A stretch of 51,132 nt of DNA from Planctomycetaceae bacterium (GTDB lineage Bacteria > Planctomycetota > Phycisphaerae > Phycisphaerales > SM1A02), in contig JAJTGK010000007.1 in assembly GCA_021297815.1 (NCBI GenBank), positions 1 to 51,132 of the forward strand, given 5' to 3'. A program made the position numbers and the translations under genes. Shown here one piece after another: positions 16,624-24,512 of the stretch; positions within the stretch are counted from its first letter, which is position 1, and the number at the start of each line of letters is the position of its first letter. Under the pieces are notes generated by a model. The model saw only the letters and a program-made list of their open reading frames with translations. It did not search any database and was not told where the DNA came from.

Positions 16624-17754
16624 ATGGCAACGCCATCCGCGACGCTTCCCGAAGCATGGCGCGAACTGTTCGCGGGACGAGAGGTCGCGTTCGCCGACCT
16701 GCCGCCTCCGCCCATCAAGCCGCTGCGTGGCCTTTCTCGTGTCGTCGGCGCCGCGCTGCCGCTGCTGTTCGTCACGGTGGTCGGCGTGGGCGTCAGCGTC
16801 TGGCTCGCGTCGGCCGCCGGCCGCTGGTGGATCGGGCTCGTCGTCTTCTGCTGCTTCGCGTTCGTCATGAGCCTGCTTGCGGTCGGTGTCGTCGGTGCGC
16901 TCGGCGTCGAACGGAAGGACCGCGAGCGGCGCCGCCTGCGCGCGCTCGAGGATCCGATCGGGCGCATGTTGCCTTCGCGTGGTGCGCGGCGTGCGCAGTT
17001 CACCGATCCCGCGAGCTACGCAGCGCTCTTCTCGCTCGATCCGAGGCCAGTGCTCATCCTCGATGTCACGCTTTGCGCCGTGTTGCCGTGTGAGCAATGC
17101 GTCGGCACGCTTGCACCGCTCGGTCGCCTGCCCGAGCCAGAGATCCTTCCCACATCAAGGCTCCCCGCGGGAACCAGCATCGTCGGCGCGATGCTGGTCT
17201 TTCAGTCGGCCCAGTTCTGGGCGCAGGCCGCGATTGCGCTGCGCACGGGTGCGCCCCTCGAATGGAGCACCATGGTTGGAGTCGCGATGCTTGCCCTCGG
17301 CGTATACCTCGTGGTACGCGATCCATGGCTTCGCCGCAAGCTGAACCTGCCGCGCCTATTCGGCTCCGAGTGGGTGATCGGCGCGGGTTGGATCCGCGAC
17401 GGTGCGGGCGAAGTGTGGACGGTTCGCGACTCGATCCTGCTTCTTTCGCTCGAGCAAGGCCGCATGGAGGCGCGTCTCATCAAGTCGACGAAGGTCCACG
17501 CGTTCTATCTGCCTGTGTTGCTCGGCCAACGGAAGGACGCAAGGGCCACGCGCCTTTCAGGCCCGACGGGGCGGGCCGCCCGCGCAAGCGTGAAGTCCGT
17601 CGCCATCGATGCCGTGAAGAGCGCGGGCGAATCGGTCGGCCTCGCGCGCGCCGCCGCGAACTCCGAGATGCCCGGCCCGAAAGAGCCGCTTCGGCTGCTG
17701 CTCTCGAGCTGGACCTATCCCGAGCCACGGCCTGAACTCGCGCACGGCGCGTGA
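16624..17754 (+). CDS. Membrane protein of unknown function linked to glyA
   Basis: A 376-residue protein of no family I recognise. After a proline-rich N-terminus (PPPPIKP near 27-33) come two hydrophobic segments (about 38-60 and 64-90). A charged region follows (VERKDRERRRLRALED), then two further hydrophobic segments (about 180-200 and 218-236). A soluble C-terminal domain contains WVIGAGWIRDGAGEVWTVRDS, which suggests a small PH-like or beta-rich fold. CAVLPCEQC near 150 has three cysteines in a short stretch, perhaps a metal or redox site. The start lies 5 bp after the glyA stop, so it is almost certainly translated from the glyA transcript. Confidence 0.7.
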   Translation: MATPSATLPEAWRELFAGREVAFADLPPPPIKPLRGLSRVVGAALPLLFVTVVGVGVSVWLASAAGRWWIGLVVFCCFAFVMSLLAVGVVGALGVERKDRERRRLRALEDPIGRMLPSRGARRAQFTDPASYAALFSLDPRPVLILDVTLCAVLPCEQCVGTLAPLGRLPEPEILPTSRLPAGTSIVGAMLVFQSAQFWAQAAIALRTGAPLEWSTMVGVAMLALGVYLVVRDPWLRRKLNLPRLFGSEWVIGAGWIRDGAGEVWTVRDSILLLSLEQGRMEARLIKSTKVHAFYLPVLLGQRKDARATRLSGPTGRAARASVKSVAIDAVKSAGESVGLARAAANSEMPGPKEPLRLLLSSWTYPEPRPELAHGA

Positions 17755-17853
17755 GTTCGCGGACGCGGCGCACGAAGGCTGGCGCGCCGCGAAAGGTCCG
17801 CGCCCGAGCGAGGGTTGTGGAGTGCCGTGCGATCACGCCGATACCTCCACGCC

Positions 17854-18375
17854 ATGCATGAGCCCTCGCATCCGTCGCTTCCCCACACGCAGGGCCTCGC
17901 CGACACCGCGATCGACGCCGCGTGGGCGGTGACGCCGCCCGACATGCCGATCGAGACGGCCCGCCTGCTGCCCGTCGTGGTCGGCGCCCACCCGCGCGCC
18001 GAGATCGCCGACAGGCCGCTCGCGTACCGACTCGTCACCGCGATCCGCCAGTGGCAGCGCCAGAACATCGAGAACGAGGAGGCGCGGCTCATCCCGATGG
18101 TGATGAGCGACCTCTGGTATCTCAACGACCGCGAGCTGCTGCTGCAGCCGTCGATCGCGATCGGCGAGCCAGGCGTGAACGCGGCCAGCGCGTACTACGC
18201 CACGAGGCTCCCGAAGGCCTATGTCGTCGACGGGCAGCTGCAGGTGCTGGCCGACCTCGAGTACCTCGAGCCGAGCGTGACCATGTGGGGGGTCGACGCC
18301 TCGGCCACGCGCACCGCGCTCGACTGGTTCATCGCGCGGCATCTCGCCGCGTTCCTCGAAAGCGTGCACGGCTGA
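17854..18375 (+). CDS. Conserved-looking hypothetical cytoplasmic protein
   Basis: A 173-residue protein without signal peptide or membrane segments; I do not recognise it. It is rich in acidic and aromatic residues, with stretches such as AYRLVTAIRQWQRQN and SDLWYLNDRELLLQPSIAIGEPGVN that look like a structured domain rather than a shadow frame. The start is uncertain: an in-frame TTG at 17815 would add 13 residues, but the MHEPSHPS start at 17854 is preferred. It lies 99 bp after the membrane-protein gene and is convergent with the MBL hydrolase, with 10 bp between them. Function unknown. Confidence 0.65.
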   Translation: MHEPSHPSLPHTQGLADTAIDAAWAVTPPDMPIETARLLPVVVGAHPRAEIADRPLAYRLVTAIRQWQRQNIENEEARLIPMVMSDLWYLNDRELLLQPSIAIGEPGVNAASAYYATRLPKAYVVDGQLQVLADLEYLEPSVTMWGVDASATRTALDWFIARHLAAFLESVHG

Positions 18376-18385
18376 GCCCGCAGGG

Positions 18386-19312
18386 CTAGAGACGCGCTTC
18401 GAACCTGCCTGCGGACATCGCATCGGCAACGCCCGAAAGGTTCATGCTTCGGAAGGCCTTCCCAAGAAGCGCCGCCGCCAGCCCATCGTTCAGACCTGCG
18501 GCGGCCGCGCGCGGCAACAGGAAGTCGCGGTAGCGCGCGTCGGCCGCGAGCGGATCCGACTTCGCGAGTTCCACGAGTTCGGCGAGCAGCGGCAGTTCCT
18601 CGTTCATGCGCGCGGCGAACGCGTCGAGATGCGCCCCGAGCGGCCTGGCGCCGCCATGCGTGAGCACCGCATCGAGGTCCGCAGGCAACGCCCGCAGGCG
18701 CGCGAGCGAGACCCGCCACGCGGCGATGTCGATGTCGCTCGGCGGCACGGGAATCGAGATGTACTGCGAGCCTGGCGAGACCATGCCGAGCACATCGCCC
18801 ACGAACACCGACTCGGGCCCGCCGTCGGCCGCGCCGACACGCCACGCGTGATGGTGCCGAGCGTGCCCTGGCGTCTCGATCGCCGTGAACCGCAGCCCAC
18901 CTGCCGCGACCGTCTGTCCGTGCTCGACCGCGCGCACGAGCGCCGCGTCGATCGGCAGGGGGTCGCCGTACCAGCGCTCGTATCGCGGCCCGTGCACCGC
19001 GCGCGAACCTGCGATGAGCCGCGCTGGGTCGCCGAGGTGCCGCGCGCCACGCGGGTGGACATGCACAGGCACACCCTCGCGCGCGAAGTGCCCCGCGCTG
19101 CCCGCGTGGTCAAGGTGGATGTGGGTGACGAAGAGCGCCGCGAGTTCGCGCGGCCGCACGCCGTGTTCGTCGAGCTGCGCGCACAGCGCGTCGTAGGCCA
19201 CGGCGCAGCCGCACTCGACGAGCACAGGCGCCTCGGGCCCGCGCAGCAGGTAGGCCGAGGCGGCCCCGGGAATGCCGAGATATCCAGTGTCGAGCGCAAT
19301 GGGCACAGTCAC
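18386..19312 (-). CDS. MBL-fold metallohydrolase
   Basis: A 308-residue metallo-beta-lactamase-fold hydrolase. The metal-binding motif THIHLDHAG gives His64, His66, Asp68 and His69. ETPGHARHHHAW supplies the next histidines, and VGDVLG carries the bridging aspartate. This is the glyoxalase II-like/hydrolase branch rather than a true lactamase, and the substrate is unknown. It starts with GTG at 19312. There is no signal peptide, so it should be cytoplasmic. It lies 58 bp downstream of the last member of the exported paralog array on the same strand, so read-through from that gene is possible, but nothing else links them. Confidence 0.85.
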   Translation of the reverse strand: MTVPIALDTGYLGIPGAASAYLLRGPEAPVLVECGCAVAYDALCAQLDEHGVRPRELAALFVTHIHLDHAGSAGHFAREGVPVHVHPRGARHLGDPARLIAGSRAVHGPRYERWYGDPLPIDAALVRAVEHGQTVAAGGLRFTAIETPGHARHHHAWRVGAADGGPESVFVGDVLGMVSPGSQYISIPVPPSDIDIAAWRVSLARLRALPADLDAVLTHGGARPLGAHLDAFAARMNEELPLLAELVELAKSDPLAADARYRDFLLPRAAAAGLNDGLAAALLGKAFRSMNLSGVADAMSAGRFEARL

Positions 19313-19370
19313 GCTCGAAAGGTATCGCCGACGCCAATGGGGTGCACTTGGATGCAGCCCCGAGAAGAGC

Positions 19371-20507
19371 TCAGTCGAAGCTCATCGTCTGCGCGAGGTA
19401 GGCGGGCGATGTGTCGACCGCCATCACCTTCACATGCGCGCTGCGATTTCCGCCGCCGCTCGAGCCGATCGCCGAGCGCACGCGGATCTTCTTCAGATGC
19501 GGCACGCCGAGTTCGTTGAGGTCCATGGCGTAGAACTTCGCCCATGTGCCCTGGTTGTCGATCGTGCCGTTCGGGCTCACCTTGCCAAGCTTGACGCGGC
19601 CCTGCTGCGCCGTGATCGGCGTCGGTGTCGCGGTGGGGGAGGTCGAGCTCACCATGAGCGCGTTGCGCACATCGATCATCGTGACCGATTGCACGGTCAC
19701 GGGATTGCCGATCAGCGCATCGCCCTCCATGGCTTGGATCGTGAGGATGCTGTTGCCCTGCTCCTCGAAGAAGAGAAGTTCCTGGCGGGTGTCGGGCAGG
19801 AAATGGCTGTCCCAGATGCGGCTTTCAAACTCGATCGTGTAGGTGAAGCTCACCGACGGCGGCGCCTGCTCGAGGCCCACGCGGTAATTCAGGTTGTTGC
19901 TGCGCAGGCAACCGAGGATCGCCTGGCAGAAAGGCGCATAGTCGGAGCTCTCGCAGGCATTCGGGTTGCCGGCCGGGTTGGGCGCGAGCGAGCCCGCCTG
20001 CTCGAGGAACAGTTGAGTCCGGTTGTCGTTCACGATCGAGGTGAACTGCATACCCGCTCCGTTCGGGCCTGAACCGATCGTTCCAGGCACAACTCCGCTC
20101 CAAGGCGCGACGCCGCCGTTTGTGATCCGGAATTTGCCAGGGCCGCCTTGAAACTCGAGCCCACCGATGGCGCTCGGGAAGATGAGCCGATTCGCAGCCA
20201 CCTCGACGAAGGTGCCTGACTGGCCGATGTTGCTGTCGCGAAACCGAACCCGCTGCAGCAGAATCTCGGCGTTGATGGCCGCGTGGGGGTCGTTCGGAGA
20301 ACTCGGCGTGTGGATCACAAAGGTGGGAAGGTTCTGGTCCGACTGCGAGCCGCTCGAACTCGATCCACCGCCCGTACCGCCACCGCCCGTACCGCCACCG
20401 GCCGAACTGCCACCGCCACCGCCACCGCCGCCTGCGGCAAGGCAGAGGCAGGACGCCAGAGCTCCAAACCCAACGAATCGCCACAAAGACACAGCGTGCG
20501 TTGACAT
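19371..20507 (-). CDS. Exported paralog A of a four-gene tandem family
   Basis: A 378-residue protein of unknown function, and the most diverged of four neighbouring paralogs. An N-terminal signal-like segment (WRFVGFGALASCLCLAA) is followed by a long Gly/Ser linker (about 31-62). The shared core then begins: TPSSPNDPHAAINAEILLQ, ESRIWDSHF, FFEEQGNSILTIQAM, a LGVPHLKKIRVR strand and the end VDTSPAYLAQTMSFD. Compared with the others it has an extra cysteine-containing loop (ACESSDYAPFCQ) and a Thr/Pro insertion near 280-295. The beta-rich pattern suggests a jelly-roll-like secreted domain (inference). The start at 20507 has GGAG six bases upstream; an in-frame alternative at 20525 is less well placed. 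A 20-bp inverted repeat (20529-20548) lies in its leader. Confidence 0.78.
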   Translation of the reverse strand: MSTHAVSLWRFVGFGALASCLCLAAGGGGGGGGSSAGGGTGGGGTGGGSSSSGSQSDQNLPTFVIHTPSSPNDPHAAINAEILLQRVRFRDSNIGQSGTFVEVAANRLIFPSAIGGLEFQGGPGKFRITNGGVAPWSGVVPGTIGSGPNGAGMQFTSIVNDNRTQLFLEQAGSLAPNPAGNPNACESSDYAPFCQAILGCLRSNNLNYRVGLEQAPPSVSFTYTIEFESRIWDSHFLPDTRQELLFFEEQGNSILTIQAMEGDALIGNPVTVQSVTMIDVRNALMVSSTSPTATPTPITAQQGRVKLGKVSPNGTIDNQGTWAKFYAMDLNELGVPHLKKIRVRSAIGSSGGGNRSAHVKVMAVDTSPAYLAQTMSFD

Positions 20508-20637
20508 CTCACTCTCCAAGATCACGGATTGGGCGCACGGTGCGCCAAGCGGCTGGGGACGACCAGACCGCGTCAGTTTAACTGCAATCCGGACTTGCGC
20601 GAGTGAAAAACAACCAGTTCGCAGTGAAAGAACTCGT

Positions 20638-20673
20638 GCTCCGCGTCGCGCACGGCGGATGACGCGGTGGAGC
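20638..20673 (-). terminator. Possible terminator of paralog B
   Basis: On the minus strand, 40 bp after the paralog B stop, GCTCC(ACC)GCGTC pairs with GACGCGGAGC around a 13-nt loop (10 bp with a 3-nt bulge), and GAGTTCTTTC lies just downstream. This is a weak-to-moderate candidate. Confidence 0.4.
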
Positions 20674-20712
20674 CGTGAATTCGCGCTCTTTGCCTCTTCG
20701 CGCCTCTGCAGA

Positions 20713-21648
20713 TCAGTCGAAACCCATCGTGGGCGGAGCGTATGCAGGCGAGGTATCTACTCCGATAACCTTGAAGTCGGTTGCGGTCTGTCCGCCGCCC
20801 GAGAGCCAGTTGGTGACGCGCAGGTACTTCACATTCGGCACACCCAGGCTCGTCAGGTCGATGGCCTTGAGCTTGAGCTCATGCGCGCCCGAGAGCAGCG
20901 CGCCGTTGGTGGCGATGCGGCCGACCCAGACCTTGCTCGGCTGGATGGACGCAAGATCGACCGCTCGGACCTCGACCGGCGTGCCGACAGGCAGCAGCAG
21001 GTCATTGAGCGCCTGCACCGTCATCACGCTGTTGCCTTGTTCCTCGAAGATGAACAGCTCGGGTCGGTTGTCGAGCTCAAGGTGGCTGTCGAAGATCCGC
21101 GACTCGAGCGCCAGCGTGATGGAGAACTCAAGCCCATTCGCGCCCTTGAGGTCGATGCGGTTGTTGAGGTTCGGATTCTCGAAGCTCTGGTCGACCTTCT
21201 GGCAGAAATGAAGGCAGTCGAGCGACGAGATCGAGGAGCTCTGGAGGTCCTGCGCCTCGATGTATGAAACCCCGGGCAAACCGACGGTGGCGAGCGGTCC
21301 GTTCTGGACTCGCAGCGAACCAGTCGGCCCTGCGTAGTAGAGGTGCAGGATGCTGCCCGCGTACACGAAGTGGCTCGGCCCCACGGTCACGCCGTCTGCG
21401 AAGCTCACGGAATTGAGAAGCACATCTGCGCCAACGGCGTCGCGCGGATTGGCATAGCCAGGCGTCGACACCATCACTTGCGGTCGTGAAGCGGCCCCCG
21501 ACGAGGGGGTCGAGCCTTGGGAGCTTGAAGGTCCTCCCGACTGGCCTCCGCCCTGGCTTCCACCTTGGCTGTCTGCGGGTGGACCAGCCAACACCGCGGT
21601 TGCGGTGATACCGATCACGGCTGCCATGGAGACAACATCGCGCTGCAT
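20713..21648 (-). CDS. Exported paralog B of a four-gene tandem family
   Basis: A 311-residue protein. The signal sequence (about 1-21, SMAAVIGITATAVLA) leads into a Gly/Ser/Gln linker (26-55). The core follows: STPGYANPRDAVGADVLL, GVSYIEAQD, SSLDCLHFCQK, NLNNR, ESRIFDSHLELDNRPELF, FEEQGNSVMTVQALND, KVWVGRI, IDLTSLGVPNVKYLRVT and the end VDTSPAYAPPTMGFD. The start MQRDVVSM at 21648 is chosen over the longer frame because a strong GAGGAGAAAG ribosome-binding site precedes it. The strand pattern near the end resembles secreted proteins with a jelly-roll/discoidin-like domain (inference). It is separated from C by 322 bp that include a terminator for C, so it has its own promoter. Confidence 0.82.
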   Translation of the reverse strand: MQRDVVSMAAVIGITATAVLAGPPADSQGGSQGGGQSGGPSSSQGSTPSSGAASRPQVMVSTPGYANPRDAVGADVLLNSVSFADGVTVGPSHFVYAGSILHLYYAGPTGSLRVQNGPLATVGLPGVSYIEAQDLQSSSISSLDCLHFCQKVDQSFENPNLNNRIDLKGANGLEFSITLALESRIFDSHLELDNRPELFIFEEQGNSVMTVQALNDLLLPVGTPVEVRAVDLASIQPSKVWVGRIATNGALLSGAHELKLKAIDLTSLGVPNVKYLRVTNWLSGGGQTATDFKVIGVDTSPAYAPPTMGFD

Positions 21649-21970
21649 ATCTTTCTCCTCGTCCGTCGCGTTCTCGAGAGTTCCTCGGAAGGTGCCTTCC
21701 GCGTTCGGTGGCCAACCACCCGACGCACGCAAGGACCGATACTCACACCATCCGAGGCACAACTTCTTCGATAGGCGGAGCGGACGGGACAACCGTAACC
21801 CCTTGTTTCGCCGAGGCAAGCGAACTGTCGATTGTTTGTCGATTCATGCGACATATTTCGATCACGCAGGCTGCCGCCCCGACATTTTCCGCGTCGCCGA
21901 GTTGCCCTTCGACCAATAAACAAGGCGACCCTTTCGGGTCGCCTCGCGAGATGCCATTGGTGGGGTTTGC
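21649..21970. other. Intergenic region between paralogs B and C
   Basis: No gene is visible. The region contains the terminator of paralog C (21923-21944) and, on the B side, two direct copies of TGTCGATT (21826-21833 and 21837-21844) spaced 11 bp apart. That is one helical turn, as for an activator or repressor site upstream of B. The B promoter itself is not obvious. Confidence 0.45.
21923..21944 (-). terminator. Intrinsic terminator of paralog C
   Basis: A 9-bp perfect stem AGGCGACCC / GGGTCGCCT with a 4-nt loop, followed on the minus strand by TGTTTATTGG. It lies 26 bp past the paralog C stop codon. The stem and T-rich tail together make a good Rho-independent terminator. Confidence 0.75.
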
Positions 21971-22831
21971 TCAGTCGAACGCCGCGGGCTCGGCAGCGGG
22001 GGTCGGCGAGGTTTCCACAGCGACGATCTTGAGATCCGCGCTTGCCTCGCCGCCGTTCGAGATCGAGGTCGAGATCCGCAGGAACTTCACGCTGTCGACG
22101 CCAAGGCTGGTGAGGTCGATCGCCGCGAGCTTCGCCTCATAGGTACCAGGCTGCCAGTCGCCATTCTGGTCGAAGCGGCCGACCCAGATCTTCTGCGGCC
22201 TGATCGATCGGATGTCGACCGCGCGGATCTCGACCGCGGTGCCGACAGGCTGCATCGCGTCGTTGAGCGCCTGCACCGTCAGCACGCTGTTTCCCTGCTC
22301 CTCGAAGATCAGGATCTCGGGCCGCTGGTCGAGCGCGAAGTGGCTGTCCCAGATGCGCGACTCGAGTCCGATCACGAACGAGTAGCCGGTCTGGGAAGCG
22401 AGATGGACGCGATTATTCAGATTGCGGTTCGCGAAGGCGTTCTCGATGCGCTGGCAGAACAGGCTGCGGTCGAGCGACGAGATCGTGGCGGGCACATTGT
22501 CCTGCGCCTCGATGTACGACACGCCCGCGGTTCCCACGGTCGCGAGCTCGCCGTTGACGACGCGGAACGCCTCGGTCGGACCCGCGTAGCTCATCTCGAC
22601 GATCTGGCCCGGGAAACGGAGCTTGTCGGCTCCGACCTCGAGGCCGTCGGCGAACTGCACCGACTGGATGAGGACATCGGCGTTCACCGCATCGCGCGGG
22701 TTTCCGTAGCCTGGGGTCTCGACGATGATCCTCGGATTCGCGTTCGACGGGCCATTCTGAGGCGCGGCGACAGCGAACGACGCGGCGGCGCAAGCCACCG
22801 CAGCAGCGAAAATGCGGCAAATCTTCGACAT
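21971..22831 (-). CDS. Exported paralog C of a four-gene tandem family
   Basis: A 286-residue protein with a clear signal peptide (KICRIFAAAVACAAASFAVAA) and almost no linker. The core contains ETPGYGNPRDAVNADVLIQ, VQFADGLEVG, GVSYIEAQD, SSLDRSLFCQR, NLNNRVHL, LESRIWDSHFALDQRPEIL, FEEQGNSVLTVQALND, GTAVEIRAVD, KIWVGRFDQNG, LGVDSVKFLRI and GGEASADLKIVAVE. It ends TSPTPAAEPAAFD, so only the final FD and the TSP of the shared tail are kept. The start at 22831 has GGAGG five bases upstream. It is closest to D by eye. It is followed by its own intrinsic terminator and is therefore probably monocistronic. Function unknown. Confidence 0.84.
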   Translation of the reverse strand: MSKICRIFAAAVACAAASFAVAAPQNGPSNANPRIIVETPGYGNPRDAVNADVLIQSVQFADGLEVGADKLRFPGQIVEMSYAGPTEAFRVVNGELATVGTAGVSYIEAQDNVPATISSLDRSLFCQRIENAFANRNLNNRVHLASQTGYSFVIGLESRIWDSHFALDQRPEILIFEEQGNSVLTVQALNDAMQPVGTAVEIRAVDIRSIRPQKIWVGRFDQNGDWQPGTYEAKLAAIDLTSLGVDSVKFLRISTSISNGGEASADLKIVAVETSPTPAAEPAAFD

Positions 22832-23257
22832 GTCATCCTCCATTCCACGCCGTCCGACTGCGGTACTCCGCCCGCAGCGCCCGGCGTGCCCTCTTTCCAG
22901 CGTCGCAACCTAAGGAGGCCCGCAACGATCCTCAAGAATCCCAAGGCTGATCTGGGGAATGCCATGTCGGAGCACGCCAGCAGCTGTCGCAGATCGCGTC
23001 ACGCCGACTTCGAGGGAAGTCCGCGGCGCGTGTCCAGATATCGAAAGGCGTCTGTAACAGGGCGACGGGCGGCGCGTGCGCGCGTGCTTTCTCAGGCATC
23101 GTCGGAATCGTGCGCGCAGCGCGCGTGGCATCGGGCTGAGAACTCAGTCCATGCCGAAACTGCCGACTTTGCACGATTTCTTTCGCCGCTATTGAAGAAG
23201 CGCGGGCCAGCATCTCGCTGACCCGCGCTCCACGCTGGCTATCGACCGTCTCGACGA
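22832..23257. other. Intergenic region between paralogs C and D
   Basis: A 426-bp gap. I see the probable terminator of D (23199-23229) and presumably the promoter of C, but no convincing gene and no clear promoter match. The short frames here lack family resemblance. Confidence 0.45.
23199..23229 (-). terminator. Probable terminator of paralog D
   Basis: On the minus strand AGCGCGGG pairs with CCCGCGCT, with an inner CAGC/GCTG extension and a short loop, 28 bp beyond the D stop codon. TCTTCAATAG follows. It is a strong stem with a weak U-tract. Confidence 0.55.
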
Positions 23258-24142
23258 TCAGTCGAAGGTCATCGTCTGCGCCGCAGGCGCAGGTGAGGTG
23301 TCGACCGCGATGATCTTGAAGTCGGCGCTCGCCTCGCCGCCGCCCGAGATCTGGGTGGTGAGCGCGAAGTACTTCAGGTGCGACACGCCGAGCCGCGTCA
23401 GGTCGATGCTGAACATCTTCACCTCGTAGGTGCCGTTCTGCGGCTGTCCTGCATTGGTGAAGCGGCCGACCCACACCTTCTCGGGCTGGATCGAGGCGAT
23501 GTCGACGGCGCGCACCTCGACCGCGGTGCCGATCGGCTGAAGTTCGTCGTCGAGCGGCTGGATCGTCATCACGCTGTTGCCCTGCTCCTCGAAGATGAAG
23601 AGCTCGTGGCGGTTGTCGAGCGAGAAATGGCTGTCCCAGATGCGCGTCTCGAGGCCGATGATGAACGAGTAGCCCGACTGCGCGGCCAGGTGGACGCGGT
23701 TGTTGACATTGTTGTTGCCGAGCGCCTGCTCGACCTTGCCGCAGAAGAGATTGCGGTCCTGCGTCGAAATGCTGGCGGTGTTGCCGTCCTGGGCCTCGAT
23801 GTACGACACGCCAGGAGCGCCGACCGTCGCCTGAGGGCCGTTCATGACGCGAAGGCGCTCGAGCGGGCCCGTGTACAGGAAGTTGAGGATCTGGCCCGGG
23901 TAGACGAATTGGTTCGAGCCGATGCGAACGCCGTCGGCGTATTCGATGCGATCGACGAGCACATCGGCGATCACGGCGTCGCGGGGGTTCTCGAAGCCCG
24001 GTGTGACGACATGGATCTTGGCGCGTTCGGCGGAGGAGCTGCCGCCGCCACTGCCGCCACCGCCACCATTCTGTGGCGCCATCGCGGCGGCGCCAGCCAC
24101 GGCAAGCGCAAGGGTCGAAAGGGAAGTGGTACGCGTGATCAT
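23258..24142 (-). CDS. Exported paralog D of a four-gene tandem family
   Basis: A 294-residue protein with a signal peptide (TSLSTLALAVAGAAAM) and a short Gly-rich linker (26-37). The core contains VTPGFENPRDAVIADVLVD, IEYADGVRIGSNQFVYPG, GVSYIEAQD, STQDRNLFCGK, NVNNRVHL, ETRIWDSHFSLDNRHELF, FEEQGNSVMTIQPLDD, GTAVEVRAVD, KVWVGRF, LGVSHLKYFALTT and GGEASADFKIIAVD. It ends TSPAPAAQTMTFD. The start at 24142 is preferred because GAGGAG lies just upstream; the longer open frame above it is noncoding in character. It is the promoter-proximal member of the array and is divergent from the PadR operon. One cysteine (FCxK/R) is conserved in all four. Function unknown. Confidence 0.84.
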   Translation of the reverse strand: MITRTTSLSTLALAVAGAAAMAPQNGGGGGSGGGSSSAERAKIHVVTPGFENPRDAVIADVLVDRIEYADGVRIGSNQFVYPGQILNFLYTGPLERLRVMNGPQATVGAPGVSYIEAQDGNTASISTQDRNLFCGKVEQALGNNNVNNRVHLAAQSGYSFIIGLETRIWDSHFSLDNRHELFIFEEQGNSVMTIQPLDDELQPIGTAVEVRAVDIASIQPEKVWVGRFTNAGQPQNGTYEVKMFSIDLTRLGVSHLKYFALTTQISGGGEASADFKIIAVDTSPAPAAQTMTFD

Positions 24143-24477
24143 GGCAACTCCTCGTCCGACGCGGCCCGGGGACGGTGGGCTTGAGCGGACATCTCCACGG
24201 TCAGATTCGCGAGAGGCGATTGCCAATGGATGGGCGAAGAACCCACGCCGATGGGGTGGGGCTGTGCGGGTCGCGCGGGTCGTGGGATCGGTGCCGCGCA
24301 GGACATGCGCGTTGCGCAGGGGCGCGAGCCCTACGGCGAGAGAACAACTGCGGGGGAGGCTGCGGGCTTCGTTTGGGGCGATTGCCCCGACCCGATGGTG
24401 GATGAGGTGCGGTACATCGAACTGCGCGGAGGGAACGGGCCGAGCGAAGAATTCGCGAAAGTGTCCGAAGGAAGTAC
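24143..24477. other. Divergent control region between paralog D and the padR operon
   Basis: 335 bp with no recognisable gene. The padR-proximal end carries the promoter and dyad described separately. The part next to D must hold the D promoter, but I cannot pick out convincing boxes in this GC-rich sequence. Confidence 0.45.
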
Positions 24478-24509
24478 TTGACTTGCAGTACTGTGCGTTA
24501 CACAATACT
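24478..24509 (+). promoter_or_regulatory. padR promoter with overlapping dyad operator
   Basis: TTGACT (24478-24483) and CACAAT (24501-24506) are separated by exactly 17 nt in an AT-rich island. The dyad AGTACTGTG-CGTTA-CACAATACT (24487-24509, 8 of 9 paired) covers the spacer and the -10 box, where a repressor would block RNA polymerase. The predicted transcription start falls on or next to the GTG at 24513, implying a leaderless mRNA. A PadR-family regulator encoded immediately downstream is the obvious binder (inference). Confidence 0.65.
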
Positions 24510-24512
24510 AAA

